A DNA stretch of 64,000 bases from Ectobacillus funiculus. GTDB lineage: Bacteria; Bacillota; Bacilli; Bacillales; Bacillaceae_G. Below are positions 1 through 8,311 of this stretch, in pieces. A model generated the notes under the pieces. It saw only the letters and a program-made list of their open reading frames with translations. It was not told where the DNA came from and made no database searches. The stretch covers positions 186,001 through 250,000 of the forward strand of contig NZ_SCFM01000004.1 of the NCBI RefSeq assembly GCF_004138295.1. The letters run 5' to 3'. Numbering within the stretch: position 1 is the stretch's first letter; each line of letters opens with the position of its first letter. The position numbers and the translations under genes were made by a program.

Positions 1-779
1 CTGATTATATCAATTCCTTATACGATGCTGAAATACGCTACTTAGATAATAAACTGAAGGAAATCGATCATTATCTAGAAGAACTTGGAATTAAAGACGA
101 AACTCTTCTTATTTTATTTGGTGACCACGGTGAGAGCCTAACAGAGCATGATGTCTACTGGGATCACTGTGGGTTATATGATGCAACAGTTCATGTCCCC
201 ATCATTATGAGATGGCCTGGACATATCCCGCAGGGCAGACGAGTAAAGGGGCTCATTCAACAGGTAGATTTATTTCCAACCATCTTAGAAGCTATTAATA
301 CAAACACCGAAATCGACATAGACTCTATTAAAATCCCTGAAAATATTGATGGTCAAAGCTTATGGCCATCAATTCTCGGCCAGGAGGATGGGACGCGCTC
401 AAAAGTTTATCTCAGTGAATGCGCCTGGCAGGCAGCAAGAGGGGTACGAACAGAAAAATATAAATATATCCAAACGTTTGACGGCGGACCTTTTACACGT
501 CCCCAAAGAGAACTATATGATTTATCCTCTGATCCCGAGGAAACGATTAATCTAGCAGAAACACATATCGAACTGGCAGACCAGTTTGAGCTGGATCTTC
601 ATAATTGGGTGGATACAGTCTTACAAGGCAAGGAGGATCCCATGTTCATTCAGTTAGAAAAGGAAGGCCTGCCATTTCGTAAAAGAATTGAAAAAATCCT
701 TTCTGAATCAGGCCTTTCATGGGATGAATGGAAAAGGAATCCAAGTCGTGAAAGACTAGATGTTATGACTCGTTCATAG
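1..779 (+). CDS. Sulfatase/alkaline-phosphatase-superfamily hydrolase, C-terminal part (5' end outside window)
   Basis: The reading frame is open from the window edge (frame 3) to the stop at 777-779, so about 258 C-terminal residues are visible. The metal-binding GDHGES motif of the alkaline-phosphatase/sulfatase superfamily is present, followed by an EHD-WDHCGLYD stretch and the typical RWPG, VDLFPTILE and ELYDLSSDPEE blocks. The N-terminal half with the nucleophile lies outside the window, so sulfatase versus phosphodiesterase activity cannot be decided. The GDHGE/EHD/DH-G-YD pattern matches the complete protein at 2532-3923, so the two are probably the same subfamily. It faces the opposite way to the sugar operon that follows. 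Confidence 0.85.
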   Translation, partial: DYINSLYDAEIRYLDNKLKEIDHYLEELGIKDETLLILFGDHGESLTEHDVYWDHCGLYDATVHVPIIMRWPGHIPQGRRVKGLIQQVDLFPTILEAINTNTEIDIDSIKIPENIDGQSLWPSILGQEDGTRSKVYLSECAWQAARGVRTEKYKYIQTFDGGPFTRPQRELYDLSSDPEETINLAETHIELADQFELDLHNWVDTVLQGKEDPMFIQLEKEGLPFRKRIEKILSESGLSWDEWKRNPSRERLDVMTRS

Positions 780-975
780 TACATATACAAAAACCCCTTC
801 AATATGCTTCAAAATATATAAAGCTAAAAATTTAGGGCTATCAACGTCTCAGACTGTTGAAAACAAACTCGTCAACTACAAAGAAGTAAATTAGGTAGGG
901 TTTAGCTGCTGCATATAAGGTCTTTTGTAACAAATTCATACCTCAATAGGACTAAATTCATTTGTAAAACCCAAA

Positions 976-1015
976 GTCAAAACCACCCGTTTTCTCACTC
1001 ACGGGTGGTTTTGAC
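976..1015. terminator. Bidirectional terminator-like hairpin
   Basis: A perfect 15-bp inverted repeat with a 10-nt loop lies between the convergent sulfatase (+) and rsgA (-). The stem ends are A/T-rich, which gives a short U run in either direction. Confidence 0.7.
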
Positions 1016-1055
1016 TTCATTAGGGCCTTTTGTAGTTGCGCTCCTAAACAACCTT

Positions 1056-2135
1056 TTATCTTCTTTTGTTTTGTTCTCTAAAGAATTTCCTTACATTTTT
1101 CATGCCACTCATGCTGCCGAAGATGTCAGTTATTTTTTCTTTTTCAATCATTCTAGAATTCAAGTTATCGTACTTCGCTTCTTTTTCTAGCTTCCAATAG
1201 CTTTCCAACCGTTCAACTGACAAATGACCATCCTCTATGGCTTTTTGCACGGCGCATTTCGGTTCACTTTTATGAGAACAGTCGTTAAAATGACATTGAG
1301 CCGCGAGATCATCAATGTCTGCAAACGATTTTGACAAATTCGCACTAATAATCCCAAGTTCCCGCATCCCGGGTGTATCAATGACAACACCTAAGCCAGG
1401 CAAAAAGATTAGCTCTCGTCTTGTCGTGGTGTGCCGCCCCTTATCATCATTTCGGATACCACCGGTATCTAATACGCTGTGACCGAGAAGACAATTAATC
1501 AAGGTTGACTTTCCAACACCAGAAGAGCCAATGAATGCTACAGTCTGACCACCTGATAGATACGTTTTCATGGCTGGTTGCCAATCGTCCGATAAACTAG
1601 TCGTTACAAGAACATCCACACCGATAGCAATCAATGATATATCGTAAAGCCTGCTCTCAAGATCTTTACAAAGATCCGATTTAGTCAGCATAATAACCGG
1701 AGTCGCTCCGCTATCCCAAGCGATAGAAAGATAACGCTCTAGTCTCCGAAGATTAAAATCATTATTCAATGACATACAGATCAAAATGGTATCAATGTTT
1801 GTAGCCACTACTTGGAGATCACTTGTAGTTCCTGCCACTTTTCGCGCAAACACGCTTTTCCGTGTAAGTATATGGTGAATAATTCCATTTCCTTGTACAT
1901 TATCAGTTCGATCGACCATGACAAAATCTCCGACAGACGGGTATTCAGACATTGCTCCTACGCTGTGGAGAAACTTTCCCGATATTTCAGCTGTTAATTC
2001 CCCTTTTTCTGTGATTACCTTATATACACTTTTAAATTGAGATGACACTCGCCCTATATAAAGATCTCTATATTTTTGAGACTCCTGAATAAATGTTTCA
2101 GTAAGTCCTAAATGCTTCATATCTATTGTATTCAA
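1056..2135 (-). CDS. rsgA: Ribosome small subunit-dependent GTPase A (RsgA family, long form)
   Basis: A circularly permuted GTPase that acts late in 30S subunit maturation. Visible in order: OB-fold (about residues 30-100), G4 TKSD, G1/P-loop GSSGVGKST, G3 DTPG, then a zinc knuckle CHFNDCSHKSEPKC. G4 before G1 is the circular permutation diagnostic of the family. At 359 residues it is longer than typical YloQ (about 295); such long forms often coexist with a second, housekeeping copy elsewhere in Bacillaceae, so it may be a paralogue. The start follows a strong GGAGG. That site lies in a hairpin downstream of a short leader ORF, which suggests translational control. Confidence 0.9.
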   Translation of the reverse strand: MNTIDMKHLGLTETFIQESQKYRDLYIGRVSSQFKSVYKVITEKGELTAEISGKFLHSVGAMSEYPSVGDFVMVDRTDNVQGNGIIHHILTRKSVFARKVAGTTSDLQVVATNIDTILICMSLNNDFNLRRLERYLSIAWDSGATPVIMLTKSDLCKDLESRLYDISLIAIGVDVLVTTSLSDDWQPAMKTYLSGGQTVAFIGSSGVGKSTLINCLLGHSVLDTGGIRNDDKGRHTTTRRELIFLPGLGVVIDTPGMRELGIISANLSKSFADIDDLAAQCHFNDCSHKSEPKCAVQKAIEDGHLSVERLESYWKLEKEAKYDNLNSRMIEKEKITDIFGSMSGMKNVRKFFREQNKRR

Positions 2136-2143
2136 AGTTATAG

Positions 2144-2176
2144 CCTCCTAAAGTTTCAATTGTAACCTTTGGGAGG
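2144..2176 (-). promoter_or_regulatory. Hairpin sequestering the rsgA ribosome-binding site
   Basis: On the minus strand CCTCC-AAAG pairs with CTTT-GGAGG, with two small interruptions. The GGAGG is the Shine-Dalgarno of rsgA. It follows the leader ORF at 2190-2246, the arrangement of a translation-attenuation leader. Confidence 0.45.
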
Positions 2177-2189
2177 TCTTATGCAGGTA

Positions 2190-2246
2190 TTATTTTGCAC
2201 ACCCCTCCCCGTTCGCTACAATCTCAGCAATATGCTTGTTAAACAT
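2190..2246 (-). CDS. Putative 18-residue leader peptide upstream of rsgA
   Basis: ATG with an AAGGAG site 10 nt upstream opens an ORF reading MFNKHIAEIVANGEGCAK and ending in TAA, 55 nt before the rsgA start and just before the hairpin that masks the rsgA ribosome site. Spacing, ribosome site and position resemble leader peptides that sense stalled ribosomes. Nothing proves translation, and the peptide matches no family I know. Confidence 0.4.
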   Translation of the reverse strand: MFNKHIAEIVANGEGCAK

Positions 2247-2433
2247 AAAACTTCAACTCCTTTTCATTTATTAAGATAACTATATCATAATACAACTTTT
2301 TTTGGGTTTTAGAGCAGAGAATTGGATGCATAAAAAAGGTTAATTTTATGCATCCCTATAATCAAAATTTCATAAATTATCACACTGAAGAGAGGATATT
2401 TTTTAAGAAAGCATTTTAATATTCTTGATAAAT

Positions 2434-2465
2434 GACAAAGGGATTGCGATAGCAATCCCTTTGTC
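2434..2465. terminator. 14-bp perfect hairpin downstream of sulfatase gene
   Basis: A perfect 14-bp inverted repeat with a 4-nt loop, 67 nt beyond the stop of the sulfatase at 2532. No clear U tract follows on either strand, so termination or mRNA 3'-end protection is inferred from position. Confidence 0.5.
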
Positions 2466-2531
2466 AGAGTGTGGAGTTAATCCAAAAGTCTGCTGAAAGC
2501 GGGCTTTTTATGTCAACTCCTTTTCTTTTCC

Positions 2532-3923
2532 TTACTTTACATCCTGTTTTTCTTTGGCTTGAATGGCTCTAGCACTTGTAATTGACCCAAGATATAGCTT
2601 CTCATATGCTTCCTCAGATGTCTTGATTGGTCCGTCACCTTGTCCATGGTAATTTGTATTTGTGAACATCGGATTGGTTCTGCCTGTTTGCTCCTCTCGC
2701 TTTGCAATATAATCCTTCATTCTCTTTTGAAGCATTGCTACGATATGAGGTTCATGCTGTGCTACGTTATTATTTTCATTAGGATCCTCAATTAAATTGT
2801 AGAGCTCAATCTCTGGCTTGAAATGAAAATCCGGTTCGAGAGCCTGAATCAATTTCCACTCAGGTGTCCGCCATCCATGCTTCCGCATCCAAGTACATTC
2901 TGTAATATAAAACTCCGTTACCGAAGGAACTTCTTCACCCTTTATTAGTTGAACAAGATTACGTCCATTAAATAGAATATTTGTTTCAATTCCAATAAGT
3001 TCAAGAATTGTCGGCATGATATCTTGGATTAAGCTTACATCAGAATACCTTTTTCCTTCAGGAATTTTACCAGGAAACTTCAAAATTAACGGAACCGTTA
3101 AACAATTATCATATATTCCATGATGATCGAAATAACAATCATGCTCGTAAAGTGTCTCACCATGGTCAGAGGTAATAACGATTAACGTTTCTTCTTCGAT
3201 GCCTAAGGCTTCAACAGTTGCAAAGATATTTTGGATGCACGCATCCATATAGGCAATAGCCCCTTCATATTGTGCCGAAACGTATTTTTCATCCGTCACA
3301 CCCTCAGGAATCCAGGATTTAAAAAAGTCCGCATGCGGCTTAAAGTTGTATACAGGCTCCATCGATTTGTTTTCAGGATCCTTCTCATTTCCATCGTAAA
3401 ATATTCTTTCAAACGGCCGAGGAGGAAGATATGGTGAATGTGGATCCATATGCCGAAGGAACAAGAAAAATGGCTCTTCCTCCCTGGCTAGTCGTTTTAA
3501 CTCTGGAATAGCTACTCCATTCAAATTTTCTGCTTTAGGGCACCGTCCGGTTTCATCGGCGACCCATGCCTCATAATCCAAATAATGGTCAAATCCTCTT
3601 GATGAAGGATTCCCGGTAAAGCCTACACAAGTTGTGTTATAGCCATTGTCCCCTAAAACCTCTGCTAATGTATGAACGTGATCACCTAAAGGACCTTCGT
3701 GCCGTAGTGCAACAACGTCTGTTCCAAAGCAATCCATACCAGTCAGCATAGAAGCATAAGCTGGAGTAGTTGGAATACTAGGGCTAAAATGCTTCTCGAA
3801 TAAAACTCCTTCCTTTGCAATTTTATCCATATGAGGGGTGGTCAAGCAGTGATATCCATAACTGCTCATATAATCTCGTCTCAAGCTATCAATACCGAAC
3901 AAAATCACATTTGGTTTTTTCAT
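2532..3923 (-). CDS. Sulfatase-like hydrolase with Thr in place of the formylglycine Cys
   Basis: A 463-residue alkaline-phosphatase-superfamily enzyme. Metal-ligand regions are intact (FGIDSLRRDY near residue 10, TSDHGE near 252, then EHD and DHHGIYD). The sulfatase nucleophile signature C-x-P-x-R reads TTPAY at residues 52-56, followed by ASMLTG, so both the modifiable Cys and the partner Arg are missing. It therefore cannot carry formylglycine in the usual position and is more likely a Thr-nucleophile phosphodiesterase, phosphonate hydrolase or similar esterase. No sulfatase-maturing enzyme is present. No signal peptide, so cytoplasmic. It is last of the minus-strand catabolic genes, 79 bp after the AraC regulator. 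Family is certain, substrate unknown. Confidence 0.85.
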   Translation of the reverse strand: MKKPNVILFGIDSLRRDYMSSYGYHCLTTPHMDKIAKEGVLFEKHFSPSIPTTPAYASMLTGMDCFGTDVVALRHEGPLGDHVHTLAEVLGDNGYNTTCVGFTGNPSSRGFDHYLDYEAWVADETGRCPKAENLNGVAIPELKRLAREEEPFFLFLRHMDPHSPYLPPRPFERIFYDGNEKDPENKSMEPVYNFKPHADFFKSWIPEGVTDEKYVSAQYEGAIAYMDACIQNIFATVEALGIEEETLIVITSDHGETLYEHDCYFDHHGIYDNCLTVPLILKFPGKIPEGKRYSDVSLIQDIMPTILELIGIETNILFNGRNLVQLIKGEEVPSVTEFYITECTWMRKHGWRTPEWKLIQALEPDFHFKPEIELYNLIEDPNENNNVAQHEPHIVAMLQKRMKDYIAKREEQTGRTNPMFTNTNYHGQGDGPIKTSEEAYEKLYLGSITSARAIQAKEKQDVK

Positions 3924-4001
3924 AGTTTCGATTTCCTCCTAAGAAAGTAAGAGTTCTTAAAACATTCCATCAAAAGTCTACTTCATTCAATTAAAGTCTA
4001 A

Positions 4002-4907
4002 TTACAGAGCTTTATCATTGATGAAAGAGTCACGAAACTTTCCAGGTGAACATCCAACCTGCCGGCTAAATAACCGAGTAAAAAATGCCGGGTCATCATA
4101 TCCAACTTCAATCGCAATCGAAAGAACTTTTTCATTTGATTCAAGAAGGAGACTTTTTGCCCTGTCGATACGAATTTGATGAACAGCCTCGATCACTGTT
4201 TTTCCAGTTTCTTCTTTAAACACCCGATTAAGATGCCTTGAGCTAATATTGAATAATTCTGATAGGGTTGCAAGCGAAATCTTCTGATCATAATGTCTTT
4301 CTAAATAACCACAAATTCTTTGAATGAGTGTATTTCTTTCCTGTGAACGCAAAGAAGCATGTTTCGTTGTGATTTGCTGCTCTCCATAAATTCTGGATAG
4401 CTGTATAAGCACCTGAACCAATTGAAGACGGATAAGGGTTGGGTATCCGGTTCTCTTTTCCTCAAATTCAGCAGCTATGCCGTCTAATAACGCAAGAACA
4501 TGTCCAGCATCTGTTCCCTTTACATGTAAGCAGTGATGAAACCGTTCATGCTTATCTAAAAATGGATGAATATAGTAGTAGTCCATTGATTCTGATATCC
4601 CCAAGTAATTCAACCAGATTTTATCAATAAGGGATGGCATAAACAGGCAGTTAATAATTTCTAAGCGTTTTCCTGGCTTAATATGATAGGTATGTATCTC
4701 TCCAGGATTAATAATAAAAACATTTCCGGCAAAAATATCGTAATGTTCTCCTTCAAACACATGTGTTGCTTCACCATCAACAACATAAACCAGTTCTACA
4801 AAATCATGGTCATGAATAGACGGCATGTTATGACTAGTATGAATATAGCGACGGATATAAAAAGGAAATTCCTTTTCATTCATGAACTGGCTGCTTACTA
4901 ATCTCAA
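4002..4907 (-). CDS. AraC-family transcriptional regulator (cupin + HTH)
   Basis: A 301-residue regulator. The N-terminal cupin sensor (about residues 20-140) carries the H-D-H-D-F-V-E-L block and a GE-HTYHI metal/ligand-pocket pattern. The C-terminal double HTH spans about 195-295, with ISSRHLNRVFKEETG as the first recognition region and GYDDPAFFTRLFSRQ as the conserved second. It lies between the sugar-operon genes and the sulfatase-like gene on the same strand, so it probably activates the ABC/dehydrogenase operon or the flanking hydrolases in response to the imported sugar. Confidence 0.9.
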   Translation of the reverse strand: MRLVSSQFMNEKEFPFYIRRYIHTSHNMPSIHDHDFVELVYVVDGEATHVFEGEHYDIFAGNVFIINPGEIHTYHIKPGKRLEIINCLFMPSLIDKIWLNYLGISESMDYYYIHPFLDKHERFHHCLHVKGTDAGHVLALLDGIAAEFEEKRTGYPTLIRLQLVQVLIQLSRIYGEQQITTKHASLRSQERNTLIQRICGYLERHYDQKISLATLSELFNISSRHLNRVFKEETGKTVIEAVHQIRIDRAKSLLLESNEKVLSIAIEVGYDDPAFFTRLFSRQVGCSPGKFRDSFINDKAL

Positions 4908-5015
4908 TAGTGTTCCGCCTCTCTTTCTTCACTAGATATGTTCGTTATCCTGTCAATTCAACATGTAGCATGTTATTTAAAGGAGCTGCTATTCCACTAA
5001 TCCCCGATAATAAAA

Positions 5016-5381
5016 CTACTCCGTAGGATATGCCATTGTCGTAAACAATGCTAATGCTTCCTGGGAAGTGTCCAACCTGCTATGCTGTACGACAATGGGT
5101 ACGGAGCTGTCTACTTTTATCGCATATGGGACATTTCTAGGTACTTGTTTACCATCTTGGTCCACAATTTTATCTAGACGAATATGATGGGTTCTCCTTG
5201 CACCACATTCAGTGATAAAGTTTTCCATCGGATCCATATCCTCGAAATAAAAGGTTAACCGAATGGATGCGTGTTCTTCTGTTAAATTCAAAACGCATAC
5301 TGCTTCATGACTAATCTGTTCCCCCAGGCTTTTAGGCTGTAAAAAACCATCTGGAATAATCCAGCTTTTTTTCCCGATCAT
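5016..5381 (-). CDS. Sensory-rhodopsin-transducer-like (ASRT family) protein
   Basis: A 121-residue single-domain protein that I recognise as the Anabaena sensory rhodopsin transducer family: WIIPDG near the start, SHEA-CVLN, LTFYFED, RRTHHIRLDK, PRNVPYAI, and PIVVQHSRLDT near the end. The family forms beta-sandwich tetramers; the Anabaena member binds the sensory rhodopsin and DNA. No rhodopsin gene is in view. Its start overlaps the stop of the Gfo/Idh gene by 4 bp (ATGA), so it belongs to the sugar operon and more likely has a carbohydrate-linked role here (binding or isomerisation). That role is inference. Confidence 0.8.
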   Translation of the reverse strand: MIGKKSWIIPDGFLQPKSLGEQISHEAVCVLNLTEEHASIRLTFYFEDMDPMENFITECGARRTHHIRLDKIVDQDGKQVPRNVPYAIKVDSSVPIVVQHSRLDTSQEALALFTTMAYPTE

Positions 5382-6397
5382 TGCAACATCGCCTTTCTAA
5401 CTTGGGGAACCTCAATGACGGCACCGTCTTCCATCTGGGAGCGAATAGCTGCTTCGATCACCTCTTGTCCTGCAAGCGCGTGTGCACCTGAAGCTTCTAT
5501 TTGATCAGGGGCAACCCCTTCTTTAATCTGTTTTATGAAATGATCAAGTCTATTTTTAAATGTTTCTTGAAAACTGCCGACCCCAGTCATAATGGAATTA
5601 CGTAGAACCAACAATTCGTCCCGCTCATGTGGATAAAAAGTGAAGTTTTCATAAACATTATCGATAACGAATCTTCCTTTATTACCTGCTACTTCGCAAT
5701 ATTCAATCGGGTGACGGCCGGCAGAATCATAGCTTCCTGTTAAGTGGCCAACTGCCCCAGATGCAAATTCAAGATTGATTGAAGCTGTAGACCAAATATT
5801 TCGTCCTGGTGCTTTCGTCATAAATGACTGCACTCGTCTAATATCACCTGCAAAATAACGCAACACATCAATTGAATGCGGGTGCAGCGCACGTAAATGG
5901 AACCATGGACTTGTCTCCTTTGGATTTTGAATCGTAAGCTTCATATTTAAATATAATAGAGTTCCTAACTCTCCCTTATCTATTAACTCTTTTCCTTTAT
6001 ACGCTGCAGGAACAAAACGGTGATTTAGGTTGCTAGCCAATCGGACATTTTTCTCTGCAGCTAAACGAACCATTTCCCTAGCCTCTTCAATATTATTGGA
6101 GATTGGCTTTTCTACTAGAACATCCTTACCAGCTTCTATCGCCATAATTGCGGGCTCAAAATGATCTCCACCATTTTCTTCACCCGAAGTAGCGATACTA
6201 ACAATATCTATTTCTTCATTTCTTAACATTTCTTTCATGTCCGTATAGACCTTACATCCATATAAATCAGCCATTGCTCTTGCACGTTCTTCGATTAAAT
6301 CGCAGGCTGCCACAAGCTTAACATCTGGATTTTGGCTATAGTAGCGACAGTGAGTTTCCCCAATATTATTAACCCCCACAACGGCAACTTTTAGCAT
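5378..6397 (-). CDS. Gfo/Idh/MocA-family NAD(P)-dependent sugar dehydrogenase
   Basis: A 339-residue oxidoreductase. The N-terminal Rossmann fold begins VAVVGVNNIGETHCRYY, the VEKPISNN motif provides the conserved EKP lysine, and the C-terminal alpha/beta substrate domain contains the HPHSIDVLRYF stretch with likely catalytic His/Asp. It overlaps the isomerase gene upstream (7 bp) and the ASRT gene downstream (4 bp), so they are translationally coupled. Expected to oxidise or epimerise a sugar or inositol delivered by the ABC importer. It is closely similar along its length to the protein at 11135-12154. Confidence 0.9.
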   Translation of the reverse strand: MLKVAVVGVNNIGETHCRYYSQNPDVKLVAACDLIEERARAMADLYGCKVYTDMKEMLRNEEIDIVSIATSGEENGGDHFEPAIMAIEAGKDVLVEKPISNNIEEAREMVRLAAEKNVRLASNLNHRFVPAAYKGKELIDKGELGTLLYLNMKLTIQNPKETSPWFHLRALHPHSIDVLRYFAGDIRRVQSFMTKAPGRNIWSTASINLEFASGAVGHLTGSYDSAGRHPIEYCEVAGNKGRFVIDNVYENFTFYPHERDELLVLRNSIMTGVGSFQETFKNRLDHFIKQIKEGVAPDQIEASGAHALAGQEVIEAAIRSQMEDGAVIEVPQVRKAMLQ

Positions 6398-7221
6398 ATT
6401 ACATTCTCCTTTCTTTCCCTAGCTTCTTGGAACAGACGACCTAAGTATCCACGGCTTTCTGCCGCGATAGCTACTACCTTTGGCAACTCATAATCTTTTG
6501 CTCCGATAATTTCTAATACAGTAGCACCCTCATATCCACTTTCCACCATCTTATTGACTACGTCCTTCAACGGCACAGTTCCTCTGCCAGCAATTTGATA
6601 TTCTGGCTCAGCAATTTTTAACTGTTCAATGAAAGTATCACGGATATGACTATGAATAATATAGTCCTTTAGTGCTTCAATAGCAGCAACTGGATCGTCT
6701 CCTACACGTCCCACGTGAGTGGCATCAAAATTCAGCCCGAGTGCTGGATGTTTGACTTCTTTCATAAGACGAAGAGCTGTTTTCGTATTGTAAATGCTTT
6801 GACCGTAATGCAGCTTAAGTGCAAATCGTATGCCCACATCCCCTGCTGCTTGAGCTAGTTTTTCTATTGCTAAAATAGAAGCTTCCGTTTTTTCTTCATT
6901 GTCGGATTCACCCGAGCTTCCTACTGTCACGATAGGAATCCCTAATTTTGCAGCTCTCGCAAATACCCTTTTTGTTCGTTCCAGATTTTCAGGAACTAAA
7001 ATATTGGTAGCTGCTTCAACACAATACAATTCAAGTCCCGTATCTTCTACCAGCTTTCGAATTTCATGCAGGTGAGCATCACTTGCCGTGTCGCCCAGGT
7101 GCTCCGCCATCCCAACTATAGAGGCTAGTTCAATCCCCTTGTACCCGCTAAATTTGATATACTCTACAGCTGTTTTTAGGTCATATCCGCCAAATAGAAC
7201 TGAATTGACGCCTAGTTTCAT
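6391..7221 (-). CDS. Sugar phosphate isomerase/epimerase (xylose-isomerase-like TIM barrel)
   Basis: A 276-residue protein of the AP-endonuclease-2/xylose-isomerase-like fold. It starts MKLGVNSVLFGGYDLKTAVEY and carries metal-ligand positions typical of the family: E in YCVEAATN, LNFDATHVGR (Asp/His), HSHIRD and a C-terminal LEIIG glutamate. It is the first gene of the enzyme block, with a cre-like site 43-56 nt upstream of its start, and overlaps the dehydrogenase downstream. Together they resemble inositol or keto-sugar pathways in which a dehydrogenase and an epimerase/isomerase act in sequence. Confidence 0.85.
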   Translation of the reverse strand: MKLGVNSVLFGGYDLKTAVEYIKFSGYKGIELASIVGMAEHLGDTASDAHLHEIRKLVEDTGLELYCVEAATNILVPENLERTKRVFARAAKLGIPIVTVGSSGESDNEEKTEASILAIEKLAQAAGDVGIRFALKLHYGQSIYNTKTALRLMKEVKHPALGLNFDATHVGRVGDDPVAAIEALKDYIIHSHIRDTFIEQLKIAEPEYQIAGRGTVPLKDVVNKMVESGYEGATVLEIIGAKDYELPKVVAIAAESRGYLGRLFQEARERKENVIC

Positions 7222-7263
7222 TCCGGTCTCCCCTTTATCAAAAATTTTCGTATAACCACTTAA

Positions 7264-7277
7264 TATAAGCGCTTACA
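7264..7277 (-). promoter_or_regulatory. cre (CcpA) site candidate
   Basis: On the minus strand TGTAAGCGCTTATA matches the cre consensus TGWAANCGNTNWCA at 13 of 14 positions. It lies 43-56 nt upstream of the isomerase start, so carbon-catabolite repression of the enzyme block is likely. Confidence 0.6.
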
Positions 7278-7402
7278 AATCCGATTATATTTCGGTAATC
7301 TCCTCCTCTGTTTCGCTTATCTAAATAGTAAAACCACAAAAATTTCCATTCATTGTTTATTGAGCCATCGACATGGTCTATACAGCCATCCCCTTTTGAT
7401 TT

Positions 7403-8311
7403 TTATCCTTTAACAGCTCCAGCCGTCATTCCTGCAACAATTTTCTTGTTAAAGAAAATAAATAGAACCAGTGGCGGAATAGAGATGAGCAGCACATCAG
7501 CAAATAGTAAATGCCAGGAAGTCCCGAACATGCCCATGAAGTTATAAAGCGTTAATTGCACAGTTGCATTCTCTGCACCTGGGAAAAAGTAAAGCATGTT
7601 TTCGAAATCGTTATAAATTTGAATTGACGATAGAACGATAATTGTTGATGTTACCGGCTTTAATAACGGCAGTATGATTTGGAAATAGAATCTAAAGCTG
7701 CTGCAGCCATCCATGAGGGCTGCCTCATCGAGCTCACGCGGTATGGTTGCCATAAAAGCTTTATATAGCATACATGCAAATGAGAAATGCAGTGCAGATT
7801 CGAGCAGAACAATCCCTGGTAACGTTTTAAACAAACCAATCGTTTGCATAACCCAAATCGTTGGAACGATGGCAGGCGGTATCATTAGCCCCATTAGAAT
7901 TAGATAGTTAGCCTTTTTTGAAATTTTTCCTTCTCTACGTTGTAACACAAATGCTGCCATAGAGCATACGAGAATTAAAATTGTTATCGATGAAATAGTG
8001 ATCAGCGTACTGTTAAAGAAAGCACGAAGAACAACACCGTTACTTACCGTAAGTACTTCTTTATAGTTTTCAATCATGTGAAGAGCGCTAGGCCAGGCTA
8101 AATTCATCTCGGCAGCTTCCTTACCACTTTTCATCGAATTAATAATAACAAAGTAAAACGGTATCCCAAATAGAATAATAGATACCAGAACAGCAAAACT
8201 TTCAATAGCAAGTAATCTATTCTTCTTTTTATTATTCACTGTCTCCGTTTTCGTTTCCGTTACGAAATTGTTTTGCAGGACAACATTACTATCCTCATGC
8301 TTAATGCTCAT
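7403..8311 (-). CDS. Carbohydrate ABC transporter permease (MalG type)
   Basis: A 302-residue inner-membrane permease with about six membrane segments after a polar N-terminal extension of about 35 residues. The ATPase-docking EAA loop reads EAALMDGCSSFRFYFQI with ILPLLKP following, placing it in the CUT1/MalG subfamily. The start overlaps the stop of the MalF-type gene (ATGA). No ATPase gene lies nearby, so a shared MsmX-type ATPase encoded elsewhere is expected. Confidence 0.9.
   Translation of the reverse strand: MSIKHEDSNVVLQNNFVTETKTETVNNKKKNRLLAIESFAVLVSIILFGIPFYFVIINSMKSGKEAAEMNLAWPSALHMIENYKEVLTVSNGVVLRAFFNSTLITISSITILILVCSMAAFVLQRREGKISKKANYLILMGLMIPPAIVPTIWVMQTIGLFKTLPGIVLLESALHFSFACMLYKAFMATIPRELDEAALMDGCSSFRFYFQIILPLLKPVTSTIIVLSSIQIYNDFENMLYFFPGAENATVQLTLYNFMGMFGTSWHLLFADVLLISIPPLVLFIFFNKKIVAGMTAGAVKG

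Noticed and set aside
1005-1190. Plus-strand frame of 61 codons
   Set aside because: It overlaps the 3' end of rsgA and a terminator, with no ribosome site or family resemblance.
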